The notes: a model not told the origin generated them from the sequence alone. A DNA stretch of 64,000 nucleotides from Bosea sp. BIWAKO-01 (GCF_001748145.1 NZ_BCQA01000001.1:4738501-4802500); one strand, 5' to 3'; positions 44,463 to 53,039 are shown, counted from the stretch's first letter. Made by a program: numbers and translations.

Positions 44463-44552
44463 GATCGTTGCTCCGTTGCTCGGCACGAACAACCGCGACA
44501 AAAAAAGCGTAGGCGCTTTCGAAAGTAGAGCGCATTGCCGAGTCCCTAGGCT

Positions 44553-44577
44553 GGAACTGTTTTCGGGTGCATTCGTT
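44553..44577 (+). promoter_or_regulatory. EcfG promoter
   Basis: GGAAC, 16 bp, CGTT. It would start a transcript of about 570 nt ending at the terminator at 45119-45153. The long leader has a GC-rich hairpin at 44630-44661 (GGCCCCGC/GCGGGGCC). Confidence 0.65.
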
Positions 44578-44747
44578 GTTTTGGCGTGCTGGCCTTCTTC
44601 AGCAGCCCTCGAAGGCCACACGGCCTAAAGGCCCCGCTGAAATATCCCCTGCGGCGGGGCCCCCTGAATCGCCCTCAGGTACAATTGAGGCAATGCTGCG
44701 TTGCTGGCAGCATGCGCGCTTCGATCGCGCTTTTTGTATTTACGACC

Positions 44748-45005
44748 ATGACGCCGATCCAACGATACGGACTGAAACGTCTCATGCTGCGGCTGCCGTC
44801 CTGGCGAGCCGCCTTTGAACAAAACTCCGATGATCCGGTCTTTGTCGATATTTGCGAGGCGTACGAACTGGTGTGGAGTGTGCTCGATTTCTTGATCACC
44901 TCGGGAAGGCCCGAAGCCACAGACCGGATTGAGGAATACCGGGAGTTGGCAGCCTCCTTGGAGTCGGATGCGCTCATGATCGCAAAGGATTGCGGTTGGT
45001 CGTAG
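44748..45005 (+). CDS. Small hypothetical helical protein
   Basis: 85 aa starting MTPIQRYGLKRLMLRLPSWR, acidic and helical (FVDICEAYELVWSVLDFL). No family was recognised. The ribosome binding site is weak, and the frame is open further upstream to 44586, but that part is not protein-like. It lies between an EcfG promoter and a strong terminator, which supports a real stress-induced transcript. Confidence 0.45.
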   Translation: MTPIQRYGLKRLMLRLPSWRAAFEQNSDDPVFVDICEAYELVWSVLDFLITSGRPEATDRIEEYRELAASLESDALMIAKDCGWS

Positions 45006-45118
45006 ACGGCCACCTGACGGGAGAGATAACCGGCTCCGCAGCGGGCTCGTCGAGAGTGGAGCGAGTGTGGCGTCCTGAATTGCTGCCGGGCGTCCTGATC
45101 CTTCGCCCGGAACAAACT

Positions 45119-45153
45119 GGCCCGCCGCTCCGAAAGGGGGTGGCGGGCCTTTT
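45119..45153 (+). terminator. Intrinsic terminator
   Basis: GGCCCGCC stem with a GAAA-capped CTCC/GGGG extension and GGCGGGCC, then TTTTT. It closes the 44553 transcript. Confidence 0.8.
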
Positions 45154-45163
45154 TGCGTTTGGC

Positions 45164-45188
45164 GGAACCCTGCGTTCTTGTTCGCGTT
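45164..45188 (+). promoter_or_regulatory. EcfG promoter upstream of a cold-shock gene
   Basis: GGAAC, 16 bp, CGTT, ten base pairs after the preceding terminator. It points at the cold-shock gene remnant at 45275. Confidence 0.65.
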
Positions 45189-45214
45189 CAGCCGGTCATT
45201 GATGAGCCAGACTT

Positions 45215-45248
45215 GGCCCGCTGTGGGAAGACGCCGTGGGCCCTTTTT
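45215..45248 (+). terminator. Terminator-like hairpin in the cold-shock leader
   Basis: GGCCC...GGGCC followed by CTTTTT, between the EcfG promoter and the cold-shock start codon. It could attenuate the gene, or end a short leader RNA of about 55 nt. Confidence 0.6.
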
Positions 45249-45274
45249 CGGGCTCAGGGTTGCGGAGGACAGCC

Positions 45275-45483
45275 ATGGCGACGGGAACGGTGAAGTGGTT
45301 CAATCCCACCAAGGGATTTGGGTTTATTCAACTGACGACGGCGGGCACGATGTGTTTGTTCACATCAGCGCCTTAGAGCGCGCGGGCTTGCGAAAGCTGC
45401 ACGACGGACAAAAAATCGCTTACGAACTCGTTCCCGACCAACGCTCGGGAAAAACCTGTGCCGAGAACCTCAAGCCAGAATAG
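45275..45483 (+). pseudogene. Cold-shock protein gene with a frameshift
   Basis: The frame starts MATGTVKWFNPTKGFGFIQ, the RNA-binding motif of CspA-type proteins, with GGAGG 9 bp upstream. One base is missing near 45331, so translation shifts out and stops early. The other frame continues with DDGGHDVFVHISALERAGL and ends normally at 45483 (SGKTCAENLKP). Restoring one base gives a full-length cold-shock domain of about 69 aa. It is a recent inactivation or a sequencing error. Confidence 0.8.
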
Positions 45484-45499
45484 AGCCGGCTTTCTAAAT

Positions 45500-45524
45500 G
45501 GAACTGATTTCGGAGTTGCCCGTT
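45500..45524 (+). promoter_or_regulatory. EcfG promoter of a second candidate small RNA
   Basis: GGAAC, 16 bp, CGTT immediately after the cold-shock remnant. The only feature downstream is a terminator 50 bp on. Confidence 0.6.
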
Positions 45525-45530
45525 TCGACC

Positions 45531-45605
45531 CCGTGCTGACCTCGCCACGCTCCACAGGGTCGCACAGACTCGGGCCCCGCCGCAGCTACGGCGGGGCTTC
45601 TTTCG
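45531..45605 (+). ncRNA. Candidate EcfG-dependent small RNA (about 75 nt)
   Basis: Runs from the predicted start to a 9-bp terminator stem (GCCCCGCCG at 45574, loop CAGCTA) followed by TTCTTTCG. No reading frame fits between promoter and terminator. Confidence 0.45.
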
Positions 45606-46319
45606 TTCGCGGGCTAGGATCGACCCATTGAGCGCCGCGGGCCAGCGCGAGCGTCTTGCCGCTGTGATCACCGACCTCTGGGCGGAGGATCCGACCGTCG
45701 ATTTGCCGTTGATGGCTGTCCGGCGGTTCAATGAAACCGCACCGAAAATGCGACGAGGCTCCTGACTGAGTTAAATAATTAGCGAGCCGTGGAACCGCTG
45801 ATTTCGCCATCGGTTGGCTACTGCGTGGTGGCGTTGTTCACATCCGGCGCCGCCGCGGCCTGGGGAGCGGCCCCGCCAAATATGCCCCCCCAGCCGGTGG
45901 GGCTGCTCTTCGTCCGGACGTTCTTCGACTGGATGACGAGTAGCGCCGGTCATCCCGGGAAGCTGCCGGCTGCGCCTTGCGTTCGGCAATCAGGAGCACG
46001 GGAATGTGCTATGCCAACGCACAGGGTTCACGCGGGCCATTTTTGTTTCTTGCTCCCGTCCTCCGGACGTCAATCGCCTTAAAAACCGGGAGGTTGAAGT
46101 CCCTGCGGAACCAAATGCATCGCCATGGGTGGTTATCGCGCGTGTCGACGCCATGATACCCTTCACGTAGGCACGGCCTTAGGAGCCCCGCTGACCCCCA
46201 CCCATCGGCCGGGGGGGGGCCGTGGCGTGTGCCCGAGTTCGGCGAGGCTCAATCGCTGACAAATCGCGGAACCACTGATTTCACTGTGGGTCTGTTGCAC
46301 GTGGTGGCGTTGCGATCTC
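45606..46319. other. Gene-poor mosaic with a short duplicated segment
   Basis: No gene can be supported. A segment at about 45783-45835 (GGAACCGCTGATTTCGCC ... GTGGTGGCGTTG) recurs in diverged form at about 46262-46315. Part of 45630-45764 reads as a protein fragment in the plus frame (RERLAAVITDLWAEDPTVD) but lacks a proper start. The stretch looks like old, decayed sequence. Confidence 0.4.
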
Positions 46320-46646
46320 CTACCGCGCTCTCCACGGCCTGAGAGAGCCTCGCCTGGAGCGGCGGGGCCCACATTCAGCCTTCATTTTTTTAAGCCGCAG
46401 CCGCTCGATCTGAACCTTCAGCGCAGCGACTGCTGCCTCGCCGCGAACGGCCTTGATGCCTTGGTTCTCGCGGTCGAGCGCGTGGGGGACGCCATCAAGG
46501 ATTCGGGCTCGTTCCGCCTTCGGGAGGGCGAGAAGATACTCGACCTCACATTCGTGCCGCCACTCCCCGGAATCGGAAAGAACCTCGCGACCGAAGAGAC
46601 GGGACCAGACGACGCGAGGAGCAGTCTTTTGAACTGTCCAATGCAT
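46320..46646 (-). CDS. Small hypothetical protein, paralog of 47245-47505
   Basis: 108 aa. The core (WSRLFGREVLSDSGEWRHEC, EVEYLLALPKAERARILDGV, IKAVRGEAAVAALKVQIERL) matches the protein at 47245-47505 over about 75 residues, so the two are paralogs of a small family I cannot name with certainty. GGAGG precedes the start. The C-terminal 25 residues are arginine-rich and absent from the paralog, so the end may be altered. Likely cytoplasmic. Confidence 0.65.
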   Translation of the reverse strand: MHWTVQKTAPRVVWSRLFGREVLSDSGEWRHECEVEYLLALPKAERARILDGVPHALDRENQGIKAVRGEAAVAALKVQIERLRLKKMKAECGPRRSRRGSLRPWRAR

Positions 46647-46763
46647 GGTGAGCCTCCAGGGTTAACCCCAGACGGATCGATTTCATGAAATCACCGACGT
46701 AACCGCATCCCGTGTGCCACAACTCCAGGGCGGACTCGGACCGCCATTATCTGCGGATGGCAG

Positions 46764-46985
46764 CTACACGTTGAATGTCTGTCGGAAGCGTTCCTTGGCC
46801 CGCCACGCCAGGTCATCTTCGTCTTCGGCCACATGGACCAGCGCAGCCACGATGTAAGCGAGCCGGATGTGCTCTCGCTCCTCATAGCCGACGGGAACGG
46901 TCGATCTGACTTCGTTCCAGGCGGCATCCAGCGCCGCGCGCGCCCGAGCGAGGTCAACGGGGTCATTCAGCGTTGCGAATGGCAT
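46764..46985 (-). CDS. Small hypothetical helical protein
   Basis: 73 aa, starting MPFATLNDPVDLARARAALD and ending in ERFRQTFNV. All helical with a conserved-looking core (EEREHIRLAYIVAALV). GGAGGGAG lies 6 bp before the ATG at 46985, a strong site. No family was recognised. It sits between the two paralogous small genes on the same strand. Confidence 0.6.
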   Translation of the reverse strand: MPFATLNDPVDLARARAALDAAWNEVRSTVPVGYEEREHIRLAYIVAALVHVAEDEDDLAWRAKERFRQTFNV

Positions 46986-47244
46986 GGCTCCCTCCCTCTG
47001 AAGTGAATCTGCCAAGAAAAATTTAGGAAAGCAGCCTGCTTCGGCAAGGTGCGAGGCGAGTGTTCCGGACATCCTGCCTCGAGACGCCAATGGGATGAGG
47101 CGCGGCTGATCACCGGCGCTTGGTCCCCGCATTTGCCATCGATGTCGATCCCACGTCCGGTGCCATCACGGCTTGGGAGCCCCGCCGGCAATCCCCAGGA
47201 CGGGGGGCAACCGCATGGTCCCAGACGGGCGGCCCTCTCGCTTC

Positions 47245-47505
47245 TCAGCCTCGCGTCTTGATTTGCCGGAGGCGCTCAATGGCCTCCTTGAGCGCGGCCA
47301 CGGCAGCCTCTCCGCGCACACCCTTCACGCCCCTGCTTTCGCGATCGATGGCGCCGGGAATGCCGTCGAGAAACTCCGCTCGTTGCTGCTCCGGCATGGC
47401 GAGCAGATACTCGATCTCGCATTCGTGCCGCCATGCTTCGGAGCTCGTCGAGACCTCGCGGCCGGCGAGATGGGACCATGAGTAGCGAGGCGCGGAAGCA
47501 GACAC
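47245..47505 (-). CDS. Small hypothetical protein, paralog of 46320-46646
   Basis: 86 aa. It shares WRHECEIEYLLA, DGIPGAIDRES and VRGEAAVAALKEAIERLR with the neighbour at 46320-46646. The shared pattern is a short basic N-terminus and two long helices. It lies just upstream of, and divergent from, the ligase gene (116-bp gap). The role is unknown. It may be part of the same stress island. Confidence 0.65.
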   Translation of the reverse strand: MSASAPRYSWSHLAGREVSTSSEAWRHECEIEYLLAMPEQQRAEFLDGIPGAIDRESRGVKGVRGEAAVAALKEAIERLRQIKTRG

Positions 47506-47621
47506 GGCTTATCTCCTGCAGCTTGCCGCCAGACGACCACGCCGTGGCATCCTTTTCAATGGAGATCCCCTGAACGAATCTCCCTGGGCCGGCGTTTGGT
47601 GCGCGTGGTGGAGTAGCTGTT

Positions 47622-48662
47622 GTGTGCGCGCGTCGTATCCTGCGTTCCGGGCCAGGTTTCGCCGCTTTGAAGAGCGGGGTCGTCAGCAGGCCGCCAGATC
47701 CGAGCCAGCCGAGCCTGCTTGAAGACCCGATGCCCGATAGGGTTGAGCCCTGCCTGGCCAAGCTCGCGACCAAGCCACCCGAGGGCGAGAATTGGGCCTA
47801 TGAGGTCAAATGGGACGGCTACCGCATCGCCATCCATATCCAGCCGGGCAAGGTTCGCATCCTGACCCGCGGCGGGCATGACTGCACCAATCGATTCCCG
47901 ACCGTAGCCGAAGCGACAAAGGTTCTGCGAGTTTATAGCGCCATCCTGGACGGCGAGGCTGTCGTTCTGGATGAGCAAGGCCGCTCGGATTTCTCGGCGC
48001 TTCAGAACGCGCTTGGCGGCCGTGGCGGAACACGCAACGCTCATCTCGCGGTGATGTTCGCGTTCGATATCCTGTATCTCAATGGCCAAGACCTCCGGCG
48101 CATGCCGCTGGCCGAGCGCCGCGACCTGCTGGCCCCGGTCATCCAGGGCGCCGCTCCTGGCATCATGCTCAGCGAAGAGGTGGACGCAGATGGCCCCGCC
48201 TTCCTGACGCTGGCCTGCGAGTTGGGCCTCGAGGGCATCATCGCGAAGCGCCGAAATACGCCCTATCGCTCCGGCCGGGGCGGCGAATGGCTCAAGATCA
48301 AGTGCATCCAGTCGGAAGGGTTCTTCATCATCGGCTATGAGCCGTCGTCGTCCGCGTTGGGCGGTATCGGGCGGCTGCTGCTCGCGGCCTGGAAGAACAA
48401 CCGGCTAACCTATGTCGGTAGCGTAGGAACCGGGTTCACGGATCGCTCCGCGACGGCGCTCCGGGAGCAGCTCGACGCGCTCCTGATCGATCAGCCCGCG
48501 CTGAACCTGACGAGAAAAGGCACACGCTGGGTGACGCCGTCACTGGTGGCTGAGATCGAATTCCGCGGCTTGACGACGGACCAGAAGCTGCGGCACGGAT
48601 CGTACAAGGGGCTGCGCGACGTTGCCGATGCCGACGGCGTGCTTCGCCTCGACGAGGTCTAG
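47622..48662 (+). CDS. ATP-dependent DNA ligase, LigD ligase-domain type
   Basis: 346 aa. Only the ligase module of LigD is present: the adenylation domain with the active lysine in YEVKWDGYRI, then ILDGEAVVLDEQG, GIIAKRRNTPYRSGRGGEWLKIK, and an OB-fold domain ending in GLRDVADADGV. The polymerase and phosphoesterase domains of full LigD are missing, so this is a stand-alone NHEJ-type ligase. The GTG start at 47622 has GGTGGAG upstream; ATG at 47730 is the alternative. Two Ku genes lie 6-8 kb to the right. Its stop codon overlaps the stop of a small convergent gene. Confidence 0.88.
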   Translation: MCARRILRSGPGFAALKSGVVSRPPDPSQPSLLEDPMPDRVEPCLAKLATKPPEGENWAYEVKWDGYRIAIHIQPGKVRILTRGGHDCTNRFPTVAEATKVLRVYSAILDGEAVVLDEQGRSDFSALQNALGGRGGTRNAHLAVMFAFDILYLNGQDLRRMPLAERRDLLAPVIQGAAPGIMLSEEVDADGPAFLTLACELGLEGIIAKRRNTPYRSGRGGEWLKIKCIQSEGFFIIGYEPSSSALGGIGRLLLAAWKNNRLTYVGSVGTGFTDRSATALREQLDALLIDQPALNLTRKGTRWVTPSLVAEIEFRGLTTDQKLRHGSYKGLRDVADADGVLRLDEV

Positions 48663-48910
48663 TTGTGTTGCAGTTTGACCCTGCCGACGACGCCCAGGCA
48701 ACGATCCGAAACCACCGTCACCGTGACGTCTAATTTCTCGCCGTTCTCGCAATCAAGCATCATCAGCTCCGCGAAGAGCGCCGGGTCGCACTCCGCATTG
48801 TCGAACATGAGATGGCCGATCCGCCCCGTGCCCGCGGTGTCGACCAGTTCATAGGTCAATGCAAAGCGCGGCCCGCGTTGCGAGACCAATACACCATGAC
48901 CAGTGAGCAT
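48659..48910 (-). CDS. Small protein convergent with the ligase, paralog of 54065-54328
   Basis: 83 aa starting MLTGHGVLVSQRGPRFALTY. It aligns along most of its length with the protein at 54065-54328: GHGVLV/GKGVLV, FALTYELV/PVTYEYV, CDPALFAELM/LDPGLFADEM, and a shared end VGR. One copy touches the ligase stop codon and the other lies next to the Ku genes. It is probably beta-rich and cytoplasmic. The function is unknown. Confidence 0.65.
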   Translation of the reverse strand: MLTGHGVLVSQRGPRFALTYELVDTAGTGRIGHLMFDNAECDPALFAELMMLDCENGEKLDVTVTVVSDRCLGVVGRVKLQHN

Positions 48911-49083
48911 GTGTTACTCCAGTGCGGGCGACACCAAACGAGCATCATTTCAGCCAGGCACAAGAATAGAGCAGCGCACGGAGTAGGGGCGTTGTTCAAA
49001 GGTAACGCAACGCATCAGTGCGTGTAGGGTGCCGCGCCAACCAATCTGCGAGTGCCCGAGGAGGCTTATCGGCGGCAGGTGTT

Positions 49084-49287
49084 TCAGTCGGACGATCCGT
49101 CGCGAGCCAGCGGTCTTCCTTCTGCTTCCGACCTGAGCGAAACCCACATTTCAAGGGCCGCAACGAGCTGGATCAGCTCGACCTCTTCTGGCGTGTCCTC
49201 GAGACAACCAGTCAGGTCCTGGACTCGGTCGACAGCGCGTAAAACGTCCGAATAGGTAGCGAGGAGTACCAAGTAGCGATCTCCCAT
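49084..49287 (-). CDS. Small hypothetical helical protein
   Basis: 67 aa starting MGDRYLVLLATYSDVLRAVD, with a second helix VELIQLVAALEMWVSLRSEA. GGTGGAGG precedes the ATG at 49287. No family was recognised. It belongs to a run of short minus-strand genes in the stress island, each with its own good ribosome binding site. Confidence 0.5.
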   Translation of the reverse strand: MGDRYLVLLATYSDVLRAVDRVQDLTGCLEDTPEEVELIQLVAALEMWVSLRSEAEGRPLARDGSSD

Positions 49288-49429
49288 TCCGCCTCCACCA
49301 AGGTCGCGGCGCGTGTCGCGATGCTCCGTTTTCGCGGCCCCCGAGCTGAAAGGCCAAACCTGCTCACAACAGAACAGGGAGTAGGCGCACACGCGCAATC
49401 TTCAACCTCAAGAATCAGACCGCCGTCGC

Positions 49430-49651
49430 CTACCCCCGCAGGAACTGCCCTGTCTCGCCTTTGCTGGGCGACACCTCTCGCTCCTCATAGCGGACGACGG
49501 CGGCGCGGAGCGCTTCCAGTTCGAGGGCATCCACTGAATTGGGCTTGGCATCCTCAAGCTGGCCGATGCGCTGGAGCGCATACCGATAATCCTCATGGCA
49601 GATGATGCAGATGGTCGGCATTTCCGGTTTGAGTTCGGGAACCGCGGTCAT
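49430..49651 (-). CDS. Small hypothetical protein with a Cys-x-x-Cys-His motif
   Basis: 73 aa. The N-terminal part has CIICHEDYRYALQRIGQLED, a CxxCH motif that could bind metal or, if exported, heme; no signal peptide is present, so metal is more likely. A helix follows (DALELEALRAAVVRYEERE). AAGGAG precedes the ATG at 49651. No family was recognised. Confidence 0.55.
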   Translation of the reverse strand: MTAVPELKPEMPTICIICHEDYRYALQRIGQLEDAKPNSVDALELEALRAAVVRYEEREVSPSKGETGQFLRG

Positions 49652-49707
49652 CGGATTTCTCCTTCCGTGGCTGATACCGAAAAAATTTATCGCGAGGTTC
49701 GGCGTTT

Positions 49708-50091
49708 TCAAGGGGGAGACTTTGGCCTCCATCCGTGCCCCCCAAATCTGATGCGTCTTTCGTGGAGCGCGCGAAGGCCAGCCGCGTATTTTTGGCTCAA
49801 ACGGTCACGGTCGCTGGCGTTCGCCAGCCGTGCCGCTGCCAGGTTATCGAGAAGATCGGCCTGCTTCACGAAGCGCGCCTGCGGATGGCTGGCCGCGCGG
49901 CGCACGAACGGGAGGTACTCCTCGCCATCCCTGCGGGTTAGCGCGTCGACGGCAGACACCACGGCGTCCGAGAAGCCCTCGCGCCGCAGATCGTCCAAGG
50001 TCCAGTCGGAATCTTCAACCACGTCATGGAGCGCGGCGATGATCGCATACTGCTCTTGGCCGGCCGCGAGGAACCGCGCCATAAATCGCAT
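49708..50091 (-). CDS. HD-domain phosphohydrolase fragment (GTP pyrophosphokinase-like)
   Basis: 127 aa. It has the HD motif AALHDVVEDSDWTLDDLRR, then VVSAVDALTRRDGEEYLPFV and FVKQADLLDNLAAARL, the pattern of stand-alone HD hydrolases related to SpoT. The usual N-terminal 30-40 residues, with the first metal histidine, are missing: the frame starts at the junction with the truncated SRAP gene. It is probably inactive. A second, more decayed copy lies at 53040-53340. Confidence 0.6.
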   Translation of the reverse strand: MRFMARFLAAGQEQYAIIAALHDVVEDSDWTLDDLRREGFSDAVVSAVDALTRRDGEEYLPFVRRAASHPQARFVKQADLLDNLAAARLANASDRDRLSQKYAAGLRALHERRIRFGGHGWRPKSPP

Positions 50092-50672
50092 TGGGTGCGC
50101 GATGCGAGGTCGACATCATTGTGCGCGACCAGGACGGCAACCGCATCCTGAAGAAAGCGCGGTGGGGGCTCATTCCTGGCTGGTGGAAGAAGAAGGCGAA
50201 CGAGTCCGGAGCCACATTCAACGCCCGGATCGAGACCGTCGATTCCAGTGCCATGTTTCGCTCAGCCTATGTGAAACGGCGCTGCATCGTTCCGGCGAGC
50301 GGCTTCTACGAATGGACTGGCGAGAAGGGCGACAAGACCCCGCATTTCATCAACGCCGCCGATGGCGGCCTGCTCGGCTTCGCGGGCTTGTGGGAGGCCT
50401 GGACCAATCCAGAGTCCGGCGAGGAGATCGTTTCCTGCACGATCATCACGCGCGACGCGAACAAATGGATGTCCGAGATCCACAATCGTATGCCGGCGAC
50501 GCTGCTGCCGCGCGATTTCGACGCGTGGCTTAATGGCTCGGGCGGCAAGGAGTTGCTGATGCAGCCGCCGCAGGAACTGCGCGAGTGGATCGTGTCGCAG
50601 CGGATGAACAGGACCGGGGTAGGGGATGACGACCCGGCTACGGCCGAGCCGTTCAAGGAAACGCTGTTCTAG
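50091..50672 (+). pseudogene. SRAP (YedK/HMCES) gene lacking its N-terminus
   Basis: 193 codons. KKARWGLIPGWWKK, FNARIETVDSSAMFRSAYVK, RCIVPASGFYEW and ANKWMSEIHNRMPATLLP are the core of the SOS-response-associated peptidase family, which crosslinks to abasic sites in single-stranded DNA. The family's first residues, with the catalytic Cys-2 after Met, are absent, and the frame can only start at a TTG. The end at 50672 is normal. The 5' break coincides with the start of the divergent HD fragment, so a deletion probably fused two gene remnants here. Confidence 0.75.
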
Positions 50673-50784
50673 CTCCGGATTTCCGACCCTCGGTGAGTGA
50701 ACACGATGGCCGGATATTCCGCCACGCCCCCCTTTTCCGAATCTTATATTGGCCTCACACTCCCCTAAAATATTGGGGGGAAGC

Positions 50785-51243
50785 ATGCGCGCGCTTATGG
50801 TCGCCGGGATGCTCCTGGTCGCGAGTCAGGCGGCAGCTGATGATTTTGGGGTGACGGTCAGAAAGTTTGTTGCCATCGTTGCCGCGCGCCCCGAGTTTGG
50901 CCTTCAGGACCGTGGTTGCGAGCCTGAATATTGCTTCGTGTCTGATGGGTCGGAAAAGCGAAGGCTCTACATCAGGCGAGACCGCAAGAACGTGGTCACT
51001 CAGGTTCTGTTCGAGCTTCCGCTTCCTGCAAGCACATGGTCGGATAGCGCGTCGATCCTTGATCTGATTCAGTTCAGTCTATCAATCCCGCCGCTGGGCA
51101 GGATCGCTGGCGCCGAAATCACCAGGATGGCCAAAACCCTTGCCGGAGCCGGCGTATCCATTCGAGGCCCAGAAATTACTTGCTCGGCGATGGTGGCGAA
51201 GAACAAGCCGGAGACAATTCTGGGCGCCTGCAACCCGGACTAG
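50785..51243 (+). CDS. Exported hypothetical protein
   Basis: 152 aa. Signal peptide MRALMVAGMLLVASQAAA, then a mature domain with three cysteines (DRGCEPEYCFVSDG and EITCSAMVA). GGGGGGAAGC precedes the ATG. The cysteine pattern suggests one disulfide in the periplasm. No family was recognised. It follows the SRAP remnant by 112 bp on the same strand. Confidence 0.65.
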   Translation: MRALMVAGMLLVASQAAADDFGVTVRKFVAIVAARPEFGLQDRGCEPEYCFVSDGSEKRRLYIRRDRKNVVTQVLFELPLPASTWSDSASILDLIQFSLSIPPLGRIAGAEITRMAKTLAGAGVSIRGPEITCSAMVAKNKPETILGACNPD

Positions 51244-51319
51244 GCGGGTCCGAGATTAATGTCCGGCTAAGCAATATCCCCCATATAAGATCAGCGGCAG
51301 ACAATGCACCGGATAAAGC

Positions 51320-51658
51320 ATGCGAAGAGCCGGTGGCGTTATAGCGCTCTTTGCGGGGGCATGTGGCCTAGTCACAAGCTTCGTGATGCTCGGGCTGAGA
51401 GGCTTTGGCGCAAGCATCGAGGCCCCGTCTGCTCACGGGGTCTTCATGCACGAGTGCGGCGGATTGCTCTGCTCGTATGCCATCCTCGTGTTGGGCGCCT
51501 TCTGCATGAAAGCACCTTCCTGGCTATCCGGGAGTTTCCTCGTGGCAATCGCGCTTTGTGGTGTTTTTTTCGGCAGTCCGCACGTATCGGCAGTCATGGT
51601 GTTGGCGGTACTCGGAGGGCTTCTCGTCTTTGCGGAAACTAATGCTATGCGCCGCTGA
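51320..51658 (+). CDS. Small integral membrane protein
   Basis: 112 aa with about four hydrophobic segments: GVIALFAGACGLVTSFVML, LCSYAILVLGAFCM, FLVAIALCGVFFG and VMVLAVLGGLLVF. Short loops and a basic end suggest an inner-membrane protein. No family was recognised. It follows the exported protein by 76 bp on the same strand. Confidence 0.6.
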   Translation: MRRAGGVIALFAGACGLVTSFVMLGLRGFGASIEAPSAHGVFMHECGGLLCSYAILVLGAFCMKAPSWLSGSFLVAIALCGVFFGSPHVSAVMVLAVLGGLLVFAETNAMRR

Positions 51659-51775
51659 GAAAGGCTCGGATATTTGGGCGGGACATTAGCAGCGATCAGC
51701 ACTGTAAATTCGCACCGGGCCAATAGGGCCGCTAACCTGGATCGCTTCTTCCGCCTGCCCGCCGGTCGTTTCCAA

Positions 51776-52633
51776 TCAAAGAATCGGATGACCACCGGTC
51801 ACGGCGATGGTGGCCCCCGAGACGTAGCTCGAGAGGGGATCGGCCAGCATCACATAGGCTGTTGCCAACTCTCCGGGCTGGCCGGGCCGCTTCATCGGAA
51901 CCTGCTTGCCGAAATTGGCGACTCTGTCCCTTGGAAGCGTCGAGGGAATCAGCGGCGTCCATATCGGCCCCGGTGCCACGGCATTGGCTCGGATACCCTT
52001 TTCCGCCAGCAACTGCGCCAGTCCGCCGGTGAAATTCTGGATTGCGCCCTTCGTCGTGGCATAGGCGAGCAAGGTCGGATTCGGCTTGTCGGCATTCACC
52101 GAGGCTGTGTTGATGATGCAGGAGCCAGGCAGCATGTGCGGGACAGCGGCCTTGGTCAGGTAAAACATCGCATGGATGTTGACGGCGAAGGTGAGTTGCC
52201 ACTCCTCGTCCGAGATCTCGCCGATCTCCTTAAAGCTCGCCTGATGGGCGGCATTGTTGACGAGAATGTCGATGCCGCCGAGCTCGGCCACGGCCCGCTC
52301 GACGATCTTGCGGCAATGGGCTGATTCCTGGATGTCGCCGGGCACCAGCACGGCTTTCCGTCCAGCCTTCTCGATCCAGCGGCGGGTTTCATCGGCATCC
52401 TCGTCCTCGTTCAAATAGGAGATCAGGACGTCCGCGCCCTCCCGGGCGAAGGCGATGGCGACAGCCCTTCCGATGCCGCTGTCCCCGCCCGTGATGATCG
52501 CACGCTTGCCCTTGAGGCGGTTGCAGCCGACGTAGCTATCTTCGCCGTGATCCGGTCGCGGCGACATGGCATTGGTCCGTCCGGGCATGGGCTGGTGCTG
52601 CTCCGGGAAAGGCGGTTCAAACCGCGTGGTCAT
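51776..52633 (-). CDS. SDR oxidoreductase of the YghA/general stress protein 39 type
   Basis: 285 aa. A Pro-rich N-terminal arm (EPPFPEQHQPMPG) precedes the SDR core: GGDSGIGRAVAIAFAREGAD, NNAAHQ, active-site YATTK, and VTGGHPIL at the end. The arm and these motifs mark the YghA/Gsp39 subgroup, often stress-induced in soil bacteria. It lies 26 bp after the DUF3008 gene, under the same EcfG promoter. The substrate is not established. Confidence 0.88.
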   Translation of the reverse strand: MTTRFEPPFPEQHQPMPGRTNAMSPRPDHGEDSYVGCNRLKGKRAIITGGDSGIGRAVAIAFAREGADVLISYLNEDEDADETRRWIEKAGRKAVLVPGDIQESAHCRKIVERAVAELGGIDILVNNAAHQASFKEIGEISDEEWQLTFAVNIHAMFYLTKAAVPHMLPGSCIINTASVNADKPNPTLLAYATTKGAIQNFTGGLAQLLAEKGIRANAVAPGPIWTPLIPSTLPRDRVANFGKQVPMKRPGQPGELATAYVMLADPLSSYVSGATIAVTGGHPIL

Positions 52634-52659
52634 ACGTGCCTCCTCCTGGAGTCGATGTC

Positions 52660-52848
52660 TCAGCGCTTGCTGCTGTGCTCGGGCTTCCCCTTGCGTTTGG
52701 TCGAAGCCATCTCGTCGAGTTCAGTCTCGCTCATCGACTTCTCCATCGATTTCGAAGCGCCCTTGAGTTCGCTCTTCTTCATGTCTCCGCGCTTGGCAGC
52801 GAGCGCGGCGCCCGCAGCCTTCTGTTGAGCGGCTGATTTTGCAGGCAT
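52660..52848 (-). CDS. DUF3008-family small stress protein
   Basis: 62 aa, starting MPAKSAAQQKAAGAALAAKR and rich in Lys, Ala and Ser, ending KGKPEHSSKR. This fits the DUF3008 family of small basic proteins found near stress genes. GAGGAGG precedes the start. A perfect EcfG promoter sits 41 bp upstream, and the SDR gene follows. Confidence 0.75.
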   Translation of the reverse strand: MPAKSAAQQKAAGAALAAKRGDMKKSELKGASKSMEKSMSETELDEMASTKRKGKPEHSSKR

Positions 52849-52888
52849 GTCGTCCTCCTCTTTTGGGTAGCGGCGTAGATCGGAATTA

Positions 52889-52913
52889 AACGCTGGCGAC
52901 GAATCCGAGTTCC
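52889..52913 (-). promoter_or_regulatory. EcfG promoter of the DUF3008-SDR operon
   Basis: On the minus strand: GGAAC, 16 bp, CGTT, 41 bp before the DUF3008 start codon. Confidence 0.75.
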
Positions 52914-53039
52914 CTGCTCGCCACCTGCAAGCGCTGGGCAGATGGGGGCTGGCCGCCGTGCGAACAAATTCGGCGCCGCCACGTCGGGCATCGTCGATCA
53001 GAACGATTGGGACCATTCGGCTGACGCGCCTTAAGGCGG

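Noticed and set aside
44630..44661. GC-rich hairpin as a terminator
   Set aside because: No T-run follows it, and it lies inside the leader of the 44553 transcript.
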